Below, piece by piece: positions 1-11,700 of a DNA stretch of 64,000 nucleotides. The notes under the pieces are model-generated. The model saw only the letters and a program-made list of their open reading frames with translations. It had not been told where the DNA came from and searched no databases. The translations under genes were made by a program, and so were the position numbers. Origin of the DNA: Phlebopus portentosus (Eukaryota; Basidiomycota; Agaricomycetes; Boletales; Boletinellaceae); NCBI GenBank assembly GCA_037892935.1, contig JAYXKI010000007.1, positions 992,001 to 1,056,000 on the forward strand. The letters are read 5' to 3'. How positions within the stretch are numbered: the first letter of the stretch is position 1; the number at the start of each line of letters is the position of its first letter.

Positions 1-160
1 GATCAACTAGTATATCCTTTCTCTCTGACGAGAAGTGCGATATTGCCAGCGAAGCAGTAAGCCCGGCTACTCCTCCTCCGCTGGAGATTGTGGTTTTAGG
101 GAGAAAGAACAAGATCTAAGAGATAGCGCACCAAATCGCAACAGTGAACTTTGGGGACAT
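1..160 (-). CDS. FAD-dependent monooxygenase, salicylate-hydroxylase-like, copy 1 (5' part only)
   Basis: This is the N-terminal end of a flavoprotein monooxygenase that runs leftwards out of the window. The start codon is at 160. A short first exon encodes MSPKFTVAIC and a ~51-nt GTGCGC...CAG intron follows. Exon 2 then reads GGGVAGL, the Rossmann GxGxxG-type loop that binds the ADP part of FAD. The same start, intron position and loop are found in the complete paralogue that begins at 2952, so the two are tandem duplicates about 2.8 kb apart. Upstream DNA is also related (around 411 and 3233). Family members hydroxylate aromatic acids such as salicylate using NAD(P)H and O2, but the substrate cannot be read from this fragment. 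Whether the rest of the gene is intact is unknown. Confidence 0.75.
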
Positions 161-1101
161 CATTGCTCTGACCATAAGGACACACGTTCAACACACGTTC
201 GACCTTAGCTTGCCCCGCAGCGTGGACAAAGTGGATGAACCCTCGATTTCTCGTATATAGACCGTCTTGCTTATGCCGTGCTTTCTATTTTTACATTTGA
301 ACGTATGAGCATCGCAATATCTAATTTGAGATATTCTGGAATCCAGAACGCCAACTTTAGATGCTTCGTCTATAAGATGTCAGTCACACGCACGACGTCG
401 CGCTTTTAATGCGGAATCCGTTCTCATCAAGGACAATACTCGATGACCGCCCTCGTAACACCTCAATGGTATGAAGCGGAACACCGGTTAGCCGACATTA
501 TGAGAATCAGTACCAGACCGCGCACTGTACAGAAACAATAATATGTATACCTTGCCATAGGCGAAGTTGAGTCAAGTCGGAATTTCTCGCCGTTTTCATC
601 ACAATGAGCCTTACAGATAGGACAGTCTATACGAGAACAAGATAAGAGTATATCTAAGAATAAGAATGATCACAACTTACACTTCCATCTCTTTCGTGTG
701 ATGTAGACGTTGCGGGCCTCGAATAGAAGTTCAACTTGCTGCACCCTACCGCCATCCGCTTGCCGATATGCCATGCGTACATGACCTTTATCAGTTCCTT
801 CCAAAGGACGAAGCGGTAACAAGGATCTGTCGGCACGTCTGGAGCCAAGCCTGACGTCGCACTGAGGGATTCCTCCTTTCAACGAGCGCACCTCAGCAGG
901 CTTCGAATATACTACATCTTGCAAGGCGTTCAGCTGGTTTTTAGAATAGCGATAGTGGTCAGGGTAGTGCTTACTATAGATTCTCACGAGTTGACTGAAG
1001 AGATGCAAAGTTTGAGTTGTTGAGGTTTAAGAAATGGCACGTGTGGCTGAAATTCCGAAACAAATTTATTGGATTTACCGACTCAACGATGAAACGATTA
1101 T
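161..1101. other. Spacer between the two monooxygenases
   Basis: No convincing gene was found. A minus-strand open frame at 670-1008 (112 codons) has protein-like stretches and ends next to a GTAAGT-like donor at about 675. It could be an exon of an unrecognised gene or a remnant, but no family is recognised. The part near 160-450 is the promoter side of copy 1 and resembles the DNA upstream of copy 2. Confidence 0.4.
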
Positions 1102-2952
1102 TCATGGATATCCAACTTCAGACGCGACTCCCTGTCCGGACACGACTTCAGTCTCAAACGACGAGATAGCCTCTGCCAGGTTATCAGCTGCGTCCGTCTC
1201 CCAGCACCATTTCTTGTTCTCCATGATCGCATCCCCGACAGCCTTCAGGTCCATCACGTCATCTTGGGGTTCTCCGTTGTCCAAGATAGTGCGACCGGCA
1301 AGGCTTGAAAAAGGAGGAACCGCAAACTCATACAACTGACCATGAAGCCGGGAACGTTGCTGGACCTTATTTGCGTGTCGCAAGCAGACAGTTTCGTAAA
1401 CCTTGAGCGCCGTCGGAAGCGTAGAAAGCGTCGTTCGCGGATGAGTTAGCAGAGCACCGAGAATATAGGCATCCTCAATCGCGACCCCCGCGCCTGCACC
1501 TTGATGAGGAGTCATCGCGTGAGCCTTTTAATATTAAGTACAGATTTTAGTTTTGTGGACAACTAGAGATGAACTTACTGCATCACCGATAATCGCAGTG
1601 CAATCGTGAGTGCAAATAGGAAGTTCACGCAAAGAGTGTATCGCCCAACGCGAAGGCTTGTCCATACACTTGGTATCGTCAAAGCATAGTACGTGACTTC
1701 CACCAACATAGAACATACCTGAATGAGTTGCTGCACTTCGGCCTCCCAACCCTTATAGGCAGCAAGAAGATCAGCTTGCTCGCTACTAACGACCCAAGGA
1801 TCATTGTAAGGAGCCCCTTCCTTTTCAGGATGAGATACAAAAGCGACAACGTTGACTAGTTCGCCTTTCATTATTGGATATACTATGAGATGCTAGGATC
1901 AAACGTCCATAAGTTCGCAGTAGACCCAGTCTACTGCTATATTCGAATACCTTATTATGTCCAGTATACTGCATCGGTAGCGTGGAAGAATCAGCAAGAG
2001 CGCCGATTCACAGCAGTCGATTGAGACTTACATTCATCATTCCGCTAAAGGCTCTATGCGAAGGATTCAGGACTTCCAGATGTTCACGCGGTATAAGCGC
2101 GCGGTATGCTATGGAACCCGTCCAAATAGGATCAAGTTTTCCTGGACTCCTCAACGTCTGAGACAGAATCTTGTCTGCCTCGCTTCCCTTCTTTTCCAAC
2201 TCCTGCACAACAAGTTCCAACATAGCGTGCCTCGTCGCGGAGTGTATGCCATCCGCTCCGATAAGCACGTCGCAGTAAGCTTCCGAACCATCTTTGAACT
2301 TGAGTGTGATTCGACTCGACGCCTCTTGATCTTCCGAGTCAAACGGAAGAGCATATCCTATGAGTCGCTTGGAAAAGTGTGAACGGACCAAGTTGGTGTC
2401 GAGATGATTCACGAGACACTGCTGAAAATCTGCCCTGTGAAAAGTGATGGCTCCGACTGACAAGCATAACGTCATCGTACGTTGCGGGATATGAGAGTGC
2501 AAAGCAACCAGACACTCACAGGGTATCATAGGATGGTGGAACGTGATGCCCTCTGCCTGATTCGACTTACGCGCCTGAAACTTTGGTACTAAAAGATGAC
2601 AATTCTTGTGCATTCTTTTCTTGCTCGAAAGCAGACAACATACCCATCTCGTCATCCGAAAATGGAACCCTTGCGACTTTCCTCAGCCCTTCCTCGAGTC
2701 CAAGACTTTTCATGATTGTCCAGGTTCTCCTGTACATTCCAATACCTGCTCCAACTTCTGTGAAACTTGGTGATGCCTCATAGAGATCGACCAAGACGTT
2801 CCTTCTTCCTGCAGAGAAATGCGATATTGCCAGTGCTGTCGTAAGACCAGCCACTCCTCCGCCACTGGGACGGCAGTGGTACTTGTTAGTATGGACCAGC
2901 AAGGAATACTAGACAACACACACCAGATCGCAACGTTAAACTTCGACGACAT
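1102..2952 (-). CDS. FAD-dependent monooxygenase, salicylate-hydroxylase-like, copy 2
   Basis: Complete aromatic-ring hydroxylase of the class A flavoprotein monooxygenase family, predicted to hydroxylate or decarboxylate a phenolic acid with NAD(P)H, FAD and O2 in the cytosol. I resolve eight exons: 2952-2924, 2864-2644, 2588-2520, 2456-2032, 1968-1951, 1892-1719, 1668-1579 and 1524-1102. They join in frame to 1,449 nt, or 482 residues, the usual length. Visible motifs are ICGGGVAGL near residue 10 (FAD binding), IGADGIHS in the middle (second FAD/NAD(P)H motif, DG type) and GDAAHAMTPHQGAGAG near residue 345 (FAD ribityl binding). The 47-nt sixth intron ends in AAG rather than CAG/TAG but restores the conserved PSRWAIHSL frame. 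A partial paralogue lies directly downstream (1-160). The exact substrate is inferred only from family resemblance. Confidence 0.9.
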
Positions 2953-3718
2953 GACGGTTCCTGCTCTGACAAGACGCGTGCGTAAGCCGTCCTCTATGAG
3001 TCACGAGTTCCGACCGACCAGAGCGTGAGTAGTCTAGATAACGCGTGGAAAAAGCTGTTCCCCTTCCATCCCCGTGGTATGTTGCTGATCCAAGGTTGTC
3101 GACAGATAAAGAAGCCTGTTCACGCCGGGTTTGGATAAGTTTGAAAAGTTCAAGCATCTAATCGGCCAATTCCCGACGCTTCTTTGACAGGTTCCGGTCA
3201 CAAGGACAAAGGGACAAAACTGACACTGTCAATGCGGAATCTATTCCCATCAGGCTCGTATTACTATGACGGCTTCCCTTGAGCTTAAGTTTAACGAGAT
3301 GGTCAATAAATGGGCCAGAGTTTAGGACGTCATCAGCTATTGGGGAAGGATCAGCTTACAATTGCTATCCAAGAGCACTAGAGAATTCCTCCATCATTAA
3401 AGCTGGTGTCCGTCTTCGAAGTGCAAGATAGTCCCGAGGAGCTAGCTGGCAATCTCTCGCTATAAAGGTCAGCGAGCGCAAAAGTGAGCAACTGCAATGA
3501 ATCTCGTTGTTTGATTCGGATGTAAGTGGTTACTTCATTGTGACGCTTAAAGAGAAGGATTACATTGCTGCTTTCCTAGGATTTTCAGAAATGAGTTCGT
3601 CATGGTCTATTTCTGAACTTGTGAAAGATCATGAGATTTTACTGAATAGGAAGCTAGTCAGCTCCCGCTTTACGTTTCCTCAAAATGGACTCACCAGCAT
3701 CATCTATCAGACCCACTG
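2953..3718. other. Intergenic region
   Basis: About 770 bp between the start of monooxygenase copy 2 and the stop of the NDUFS5-like gene. The part near 2953-3300 resembles the upstream DNA of copy 1. The plus-strand open frame at 3507-3884 is antisense to the NDUFS5-like last exon and is not considered a gene. Confidence 0.4.
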
Positions 3719-4245
3719 TCAGCCATCCTTTCTATTTATTAGTCCTAATCCCACTATCACACCGTCTGCTAGGATGTCACCCGCTTTCCTGCCTTCTTTC
3801 GCCTCGTGCTCGACCTTCTTGATGAAATGCGCCTTGACGGTCTTGGCCCGCTCAATCTACACGAGGAAGGATAGGAATCAATAAGAAAAGAATTAAAAAC
3901 GATGGGTTAGAGTAACACCCACCTCTTTAGTGTGATGGAGACATTCCAGATAGTCCTCAGCTTGAAGTTTGCATTGCTGAGGATTGTCCGTATTCGAGTA
4001 ACACTGAAAAAGAGATAGTAAGTGTTTCGGTCATCCGTCGTGAAAAATGAAGACAACGTACCTTTGTGAACTCTTGCCAATAAGCAAAACAACGAGAAGG
4101 ACCTATTGACACGTCGTGAATTAACCGTAAAGGCATATTGTAAGGTATCGGCCTCACCTCCGGTGAAGCTATATCCGGACTACACAAGATATAGTGTTCA
4201 AATTTGCTTGAAAGAATCAATATGTGATAGAAACCCTACCGCCAT
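3719..4245 (-). CDS. NADH:ubiquinone oxidoreductase 15 kDa-type subunit (NDUFS5-like), twin CX9C
   Basis: A small nuclear-encoded subunit of mitochondrial complex I that acts in the intermembrane space. Five exons are separated by introns of about 54-69 nt. The first carries only ATGGCG (start 4245) and the second encodes SGYSFTGG. The spliced product is 95 residues. Cysteines at 14/24 and 34/44 form the twin CX9C pattern of proteins oxidised by the Mia40 relay. CFAYWQEF and DYLECLHHTKE match the NDUFS5/NIPM family. The tail is rich in Lys and Glu and ends INRKDG. Length fits the family (about 95-106). The tiny first exon means an automatic gene caller could pick a false downstream start (MPLRLIHD, which is intron sequence). 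Confidence 0.92.
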
Positions 4246-4527
4246 TCTTCACGAGCAAACAGGACGTTTGAGTTGTTACCTATCACCGGGATTCACGCCG
4301 CCGCATGGGTTAGCTCGCAGCATCACGGGATCGTAGGAATCTCACAGTGATCGTCGATCTCTTTTATTACATCATCAAGCTGACGACTACATAGACTTTC
4401 TGCACCGCCTCATCATTTCAATCCAAGCCGCAAAGTCGCTCTTGGACGCATCTCTCGCGTCTTGTCTCTTGTCTTGCAACCATCACCATCTTCATCATCA
4501 GCGCACGTCAAGTAGCGGGTTGTTTAA

Positions 4528-5560
4528 ATGGCTGAAAGCGCGGAACTTGCTTTCGTAAAGACTCATTTAAATAACATCAGCTCTTTACCTGTCCAATTCC
4601 CGGATGATTACCAGCAACCTCCACATAACTCGCTCAAGAAGCTGCCCATAGTACCTGTGAGTGGTGCCACATGTTGTGTCGTTTGATAGATGACTTTGAC
4701 TCGTCTTCAGGTCGATCTTCCACAACCGCCTGAACGAAAAGTCGAGGCGGAAACTTTGTCAGGCGAGTACATAATTTCTACTGAAGGAAGCCTCGTGGCT
4801 CACTTGTTTTGCGCCGCTAGAATCACTTGATCTAGTCTTTAAAGTTGCAAAGCCTCCGCGCTCCTTCACCATCTCTGTCTTGCCTACCGACGTGATCTCT
4901 GCCATCAAGTCCCAAATTGCCTCACACCCCGGCGCGCCTCCGGCAGACGCCCAGCGCCTCTTATTGCGTGGCAAAGCACTCGCAGACAACAAGCTACTCA
5001 AGGAGTATACTGTCAAGGGTGGAGACACCGTGAACCTGATGTTGAAACCAGGCTTTGAGTGGGACTGGAATACGGACGGGAAGAAGGAGACGGTGCCGAA
5101 AGAGACGCCGAAGGATAATGATGGCGATGTACAAATGTCACTTGAGCCCGATTCGAACCGTAAAGGAAGACATAGTCGGATACCATCTGTCGTGTTGTCG
5201 CCTTCGCCTTCGCCGTCCACGAAGACGCTTCCTCTCGATGTCCCGCCATCGCCAATCCTACTCACTTTGGACACGTCTATCATTCCTTCGCCCACAGAAA
5301 CGACCATCCTTGACCCCTACCAGAAGAAGATCAGTTCTCCTGATTTCTGGGAACGTTTATATGGTTTCTTGAGGTAAACGTTATCTTACTATTCACCCTG
5401 ATCTTAACCTAATTCGCATACCAGGACCGAGTTTCCAGATGAGAGAGATGCTGACGAAGCCTTCGAGACGTTCTTGCTTGGCGCTAAAGGATCACTTTCG
5501 GCGAGCGATATTGCAAAAATCAGGGACCAGTTAGGAATTACGGGAATGAATGGAAGCTGA
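4528..5560 (+). CDS. GET5: GET5/UBL4A-like ubiquitin-like protein of tail-anchored protein targeting
   Basis: Four exons (4528-4656, 4711-4762, 4821-5373, 5425-5560) join in frame to 289 residues. There is an N-terminal helical part, as in Get5 where it binds Get4. A ubiquitin-like domain follows at about residues 60-125 (LDLVFKVAKP to TVNLMLKPG). Next comes an acidic, Ser/Pro-rich linker. The C-terminal domain runs from SPDFWERLYGFL to IRDQLGI and resembles the UBL4/Get5 homodimerisation domain. The role is to link the Sgt2/Get4 complex to Get3 when tail-anchored membrane proteins are delivered to the ER. The second intron (4763-4820) starts GCGAGT, a GC-AG intron that keeps the frame exactly. 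The ubiquitin-like fold is clear; assignment to Get5 rests on domain order and the C-terminal domain. Confidence 0.85.
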
Positions 5561-8205
5561 CGGGCTTTGCATACTTCTTGATGAGTCCTCTCGGTTCTTT
5601 AGGTGTATTCCTTTTCGAGTCGCACAGTTGATAATAATGGCATTAAGCAATGCTTCGGTAAATTTGTCTCAGAGAAATTCAAATCCTGCATCTGCGAACC
5701 TTTGCAGGATCTGATGGACATCAAACTATCAATGCCCTCAATCTTGTTCAGATTTAATTAGGTCTAGATTCTAGAACGGCTGTTCCGAAGACACCACCGA
5801 AAGCCTGTTACTGTTAGCGCAACAAAATACACGTACAGACTGCTTGATCAGCTAAACGAAAGATACAAGCAGCAGCAGCATTCCAGGAGCCGGATGTGTC
5901 ACGGCACGGCACAGCATAGCCGAAGCTGTAAGCCATCAACAACCGAGTCAGCGAGTGAATTCAATCGTAAGTCTCATTTTACTGTACATACAGTACTTAC
6001 CGTGCCTTGGTCCTCCAGTTACTCGCTGCTTCCATGACTTCGTATCGTATTATTCCGACAGCCTCTAACAGATTACACGTCGACAGAAGCAAACCCAATG
6101 ATTGATTTAAATATCCCAACAACCCTCTTCTTTGCATCAGAAGAGCTTGGAGCAGTCTCGACATAATCTTCGGATGGCCCGACCTCTGAAGTTTCAGAAT
6201 GGAGTTTTTCATTAGCCTCATTGCCCGATAAAACGAGTGCATTGAGCAGGAGTTTATTTGGAATCATTACACTGCAAGAATTCTCTGTGACCACCTGAGA
6301 TGAAGGTGCGGTCTGTACATTGACCCTGCGAACCCCCTTTCCTCTTCATGTCGAAAGTAATAGTTCTAGGGATTTTTTGTCTTCCGAAGGCGGGAATGAA
6401 ACTCACATTACAGGGCTCAGATGCCTTCGAGAGTCCGGATACAGACTCTCCTGAACTTACATCGCGGAAGAAATATGTGACATTCGCATTTGTCCCAAGC
6501 CACTGCTTCAAGAGTCAACACTGGTCCGGCTGGGTAATATCCCTAGGGAACTGACATCCAGACATATCGAGACATGATAATATGGCAGAGCTTACGAGAA
6601 ATGTGCAAGTGAGAGCACGTAGATACGCTCGAACCTCGCAGAAAAGTACTCACCTCTACGAGAAACCGAAATATCCGAGCGCAAAGTAACAATTGCCAAT
6701 ACACGCGTTAATTCTAGATGAAGTTCAGCGCAAAAGTGTTTCTCTCGTGCTGATTAGAAGAAACTTTGCCCCGAGAAATGCCTAGAAAGTCGATGAGTCG
6801 CCGGTTGGAGCTGAGCAAACCAGTCAGTTGTCCGGTATGAGATACTTCCGCAGAATTGCTATCTTCGTGTTCGAAGGCCAAGCAACCGATGCCGATTGGT
6901 TCTTCTACGTAGGTGTTATCGAAGGTGAAAGTAGCTACCGCAAGGTTTCACCTAGCTCCAAAGCCATGGACATGGAACGATCATTCTGTGGAAATGGGGA
7001 ATTAAGGTGACTATCGGCGTCTTGTAATTTCCCAGCGAGAGCTCGGAGATAAAGTGTCCAAGAATATGTCATGTTACCGGTGAGAGGCTGTTTGTTGCTC
7101 GTCCTGTAAGAATGCTTCCGAAGGCGGCCAAACAACCAGAACCGGCGGCACCTTTAGGTCTATCGTAGAGTGCACAGTTTCCCTATACAGAATCCAAAAC
7201 AAATCTTCTCCAAAGGGAAAAAGAATGTGTGGAGATAACTCAAGCAGCCGATTTGTTGGCGTCATCACACTCATCGCCGAGCGGTCTCTTGTCATTGATG
7301 ACGCCCGTGACCTTGATGAACGTTGATGCCGTTGGAGTGAGCGCTGAAGCAACACATACAGCATCCCGGTGAAGAAACCGAAGTAATCATCCATCGGACC
7401 AATAACGGCATCATGATTGACTCATTGTACGGCGAGAAGAGTGGCTGAAGACCCTGACGAGTGATGGTGACAAACGCCAAGCCGCGGACGCACGTGGCGG
7501 TGGTACTTTGATTGATTGATTGCCCAGCGAACGTTTAACCTTGGGAAGACCACATCCAAAGAGCCCGGAGACGACTGTATCTCGATAGCATCCGAGTCCA
7601 ACATGACATTGACGTCCAGACATATGCGTTGGAGTTGTTTCAGGCTGACTGAACGGCACGGAATGACTGTAGTATCAGCACATACGGAAAGCAAGATAAC
7701 GTTTGGGATGGATGCGGGGATGACCCGAATGGAAGCCAAGAGACCGGGAAGGTGTATTTGTTTCGCAATGGAAATTCCGATCAGATTGCGCTGACGTGAA
7801 CAACCGAGGTGATGATATCGTCAGTCAAGCAAGAGTATTATAAATACAAAATCTGGCCTGGGTATGATACGCGATGAGTGAGACAAAAAGGAGACAAAAT
7901 GCAACATAAAATACCAAATTGATGACCAACGTGATGACGTTCGGCGATCAGGCCCACCTCACGCCGGACGGACGGAGCCCAAGGGACTGCGGAGAGGTTC
8001 CCACAGGGCGTTGATTCCGAGGAACCGGGGGCCGAAGAAGGATCAAAGAAAAGAAGTGATGCCGAGCCGACGTGACAATGCCGATCCCGTATGTCTGGAT
8101 TAGTATTATTGACGCGGCGGAGTTTCAATTTATATGCACAAGCATCTTGGCCACACTTGGGCTCACTTACACTCTTCCTCCTCTATCCTCCATCGTCCCA
8201 GTGCG
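5561..8205. other. 2.6-kb region without a recognisable gene
   Basis: Several short minus-strand open frames have natural-looking composition (6073-6294, 6254-6511, 7074-7394, 7422-7739). Perfect donor-like sequences (GTAAGT, GTGAGT on the minus strand near 6400-6470) hint that a spliced orphan gene might lie at about 6070-6560 on the minus strand. I could not join them to a convincing protein and recognise no family. The rest may be promoter DNA for the gene at 8206 or decayed sequence. Confidence 0.3.
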
Positions 8206-11200
8206 ATGCCTGTGCCACCCGCCCCGCTGCCCACTGGGCGGTCGCGGACACAAACCCCGATGAGCTACGAAAAGTTCAAGCCAAAGTTCCCAATTAATCC
8301 TTTTGTCGGCGCCGACCAAACATCCAGTACAGTACGTGAACCCTGGACGCTCGATGCAGACGCCCTTCCTCTCCCCTCGATCCTCCAGCACGAACGACGC
8401 GTAATCCTCGTAATTGGGCGTGAGTTCTCGCATTTGCTTACGCCAAAGCTCAAATTGTTGACCAAATATTTGCAGAACCAACGGCCGCAGCTTTATCCCC
8501 GCTATTCGCGTCCCGACACCTTGCGGCTTCGCTGATCATAATTGCAAGCCATCGGCCACCAGCGCTTCCATTTGACACGCATCCTTTCGTGTATACGTTA
8601 CGACTACGAACTCCCTTGTCGGTTGCAGATGCCGGTGCTACGCGACTCGTTGAAATCCTCGAATGGGCGTTACAAGTCGCTCGACTATGGCGCCGCTCGG
8701 GAGGTCCGAAGAAGCAGGAACTCATGGAGGAGGTGAGTCCGGGATCAGAGAGCGTGCCATTAGGTCAGAGCTATGGAAGGTTGCGATACAGCATCGCCGC
8801 GGATGCTCAACAAGATCAAACGGCGGCGTCATCATCGGCATTTTCTCCAGCGGCATCGGTGGCAAGTCTTGCACCCTCAACCCTCAAGAGGGCACGCAGG
8901 TTATCCCTCTTCAGGCGCCAAAGCTCACTCCCTTTAATGCCGGACCCAGCAAGTGCAAAGCCGTTTGATGCATTACTACACTTCCTACCTACCGGCGCGT
9001 CCGACAAAGCTGGTCTCAAGGCAATGATTCTCGTAACAACGCTCACACGCCCTTACCTCGCGGTACCCCCCACGCGGGCTCGTTCAACCGATTCTATTCT
9101 GAGTCAAGTTCAAAATTATCTTCTTCATCGAAGTCCGGGAAACGCTGGAGCTTCTTCCGCAGCACCTCAAACGTGACCTCCCCGTCGAATTCTTCGTCAA
9201 CTCTCAGTGTCTCAAGCCAATCAAAGAGTACGACTGACCTCACCGAGGGACCCAGGAATAGACGCAGCTCGTTGACGAACCTCGCCTTGCTGCGGACACG
9301 TAGGTCTCGGCTCATTCACCTCATGCCCTCGGCACCGGCGCCCATAAAGGCTTCTGGTTCTTCCGTCACCCCTGCTAGTTATCGGCATCCCGCATCATAT
9401 CCTAATTTCTCTACCCAATCACCGGCGCAAGCACATCTAATCCGGAACATCGAAGCGTTTTTACTATCCTTTGTTTCTCATTTCTCCGGAGTTGCCAACT
9501 CCGATTGCTGGATTCGCGGCGAATGATGCCGATTGTGGGAAGGCAAGACCTTACGTTTTACCTTCGATGGCCCTGGCAGAGGTTTTGCAGGTGCAAAGTG
9601 AGGATGACGAAAATGAGATTGATGGCGAGGACGAGGAGAGCGGCAACAAGCGGAGAAATGAGTGGTCACTTGCTGAACTCATCCTCTCGGGTGCATTGGA
9701 AGGTGAAGCTGAGTCTCGTTCAAGCGCGGGTTTACGATCCGGTACTGAGGGGAAGTCGAGTGAGAGCGACAAGGGTAAAGAGCGACAAAATGTCTCTGAA
9801 AACGCGATTGAAAATAATATGGCGTGGATGACCCACCGTGCATGGATTGGGAGTGTCCATGATATCGTCGTTACTCATAGTACGTCTGTGACGAGGATGG
9901 AAAAGGCGCATATAGTCCCGCCGAGATCAAGTTCTCAGCTTTACTGCCCTCGCAGTCATACTCAAGACCTCATCCAACTCAATCTCGAATTCCTTCCCAG
10001 CCTCAAACGCAACCCTTGTCTCATTCCCAACCGCTGTCATATCCCATGCCTGTTCAAAGTCTCGGCCGCAGTGACCCAGTCCGCACTAGTCAATTTCCGA
10101 CTTCAGCTTCGCCCCCTAGAGCAGCATTGTACGTTGATACGAAACGGAGAAGAGCTTACAGGAAGCACGAGTACCAATCCTTGGCTATTCAGAAGAGGTT
10201 GCCGACGCCACCGGAAGACGAGAATGAAGATGAGGAGGTTGAAGAAGGATCGGGATTGGAGGCGGAAGAGGTGGATTCGACGATTTCGAACGCGACGAGT
10301 TGCACACGATCGCCCTATCCAGATGACAACGATTCGGAGAGAGATATGACTCCTCGAGCGAGTGAATGGGAGAAGAGTGGTGTTGCTTACGGACGAGCGC
10401 GTCGACATTCCTCAGAGAGAGCGGGTTCCTATGGTTATCCGAGAGAAGATCATCACCGAAGGCACGATTCATATTCGCATTCAGGTGTGGTGTCTCCTTC
10501 CTCTGCGTATCCTTCTACGTCACCTTCCTCAACCTCAACCTCGACACCCTCAACCATCACTCGTAGTAATACTCCCTCGCGCCGCCACTCTTCCGGTCGA
10601 CATCAGTATCAACCAGAACAAACTCCCTCCCGAAGACAGGTCTATAATCATGTTGAAGAGGACGAGGACACGTATCGGAAGAATGAAAAGACGCAGCAGC
10701 AGCAGCACGAGAAGGAATATTTGGAGAATGGAAGCTTACCGACGCCACCTGATTCGGAGAAGGCGTCGTTCGAGGGTGTACCAGATCCTGTCGCGCCCTA
10801 TGCGTTGGCTTCGGCTTCGGCTTCGGCTTCGGCTTCGGCTTCTTCTGCTCAGCCTGCTCGCGATCGAGAGCGCGGGTACACTGGTGTGGATGCAAGTCGT
10901 AATCGTGCATCCCCGACAAAGCATGAACATACCCGATCGCGAGAGGAGAGGAAGCGAGAAACGGTACGAGACGCAGAGTCACATTTGACTGATAAACAAC
11001 GCGAGCGTAGGAAACGAGCTTACTCTCAACCTTCCCGTCCTCCTCCAATTCCGAGTGCATCCCTAACTCCAGCTATCGATGAGCGCACGCCACCGCGGCG
11101 CTCAAAGACGAAGCCGAAGAAAAGGAGCGTCGGGTCTCTAAGGATATTCCCCCTCTTCCTCTTCTTCAGGATGCCGCATCGAATCCGAAGTCGGTATCAA

Positions 11201-11700
11201 GATCAAAGCTGACGATGGAAAGACGCATTTCCGACGTTGGCGCCATCTTGAACAAGCCTCTCAGACCTGATTTGAAGCGCAGTCCGGCGAGTGCGAGTTC
11301 TCCTTCATCCGGTGAGCGAGAACGAGAACGAGAGCGCAGACCCGCGAAACTGGAGAAAAGGCCCAGTAAGCCGGAGATGAGGAAGAATGGGAACGGGACC
11401 AGCTCCGGTGAAAGTCGAGATCGTGAACGTGCGCGTGAACGGCGGGGAGGTGCAGGTACTGGCTCTGGCTCTGGTTCAAGTACAGGCACAAGTCCTGGAT
11501 CTAGTGCAAGCGCGATTAAGAGGGTTCCCGTACCAGCAATGGAAGACGTCCTGCCTCCGCTTCCGCGTTCGTCGGCCTCGGCTCCGGCGTCGACTTCACG
11601 TTCATCCCCCCTGCAAACGCAGCAGCAGCACCACCAGCATAATGTGAAGTGGAAGTTTTGGAAGGGCGGTGTTGGGACTGGTCCGGCCGTGAATGCATGA
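8206..11700 (+). CDS. Long low-complexity protein of unknown function
   Basis: The start at 8206 follows a pyrimidine-rich leader. Exon 1 encodes MPVPPAPLPTG... and a ~56-nt intron at 8420-8475 joins in frame to a globular stretch (QPTAAALSPLFASRHLAASL, then a segment ending about LKAMILVTTLTRPYL). The rest is disordered. It is rich in Ser, Pro, Arg and Glu, with SYGYPREDHHRR-type stretches, an (SA)n run and a C-terminal WKFWKGGVGTG. The coding frame changes near 9040-9100, 9470-9520, 9860-9900 and 11085-11210. The first can be explained by an intron ending at 9103. For the others I see no convincing intron of normal size, so exon borders are uncertain and indels are possible. The product would be over 1,000 residues. 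No family was recognised. Open frames in other phases here (for example 9900-10349 or 10362-10988) are shadows. Confidence 0.6.
10807..10838 (+). repeat. GGCTTC hexanucleotide microsatellite in coding sequence
   Basis: Five in-phase copies of a TCGGCT/GGCTTC unit encode an alternating Ser-Ala run inside the low-complexity protein. A unit change of 6 bp would keep the frame, so length polymorphism is likely. Confidence 0.85.

Noticed and set aside
4106..4140. Start of the NDUFS5-like protein at the in-frame MPLRLIHDVS
   Set aside because: That stretch is an intron: splicing from CTTCACCGGAG to GTCCTTCTCG gives the family's SFTGGPSRC and puts the first Cys at the right distance.
9900..10988. 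Alternative frames in the low-complexity gene (Arg-rich 208-codon frame and others)
   Set aside because: Arg-rich readings are the usual off-frame product of Ser/Pro/Glu-rich coding DNA; the frame giving SHSQPLSYPMPVQ is preferred.
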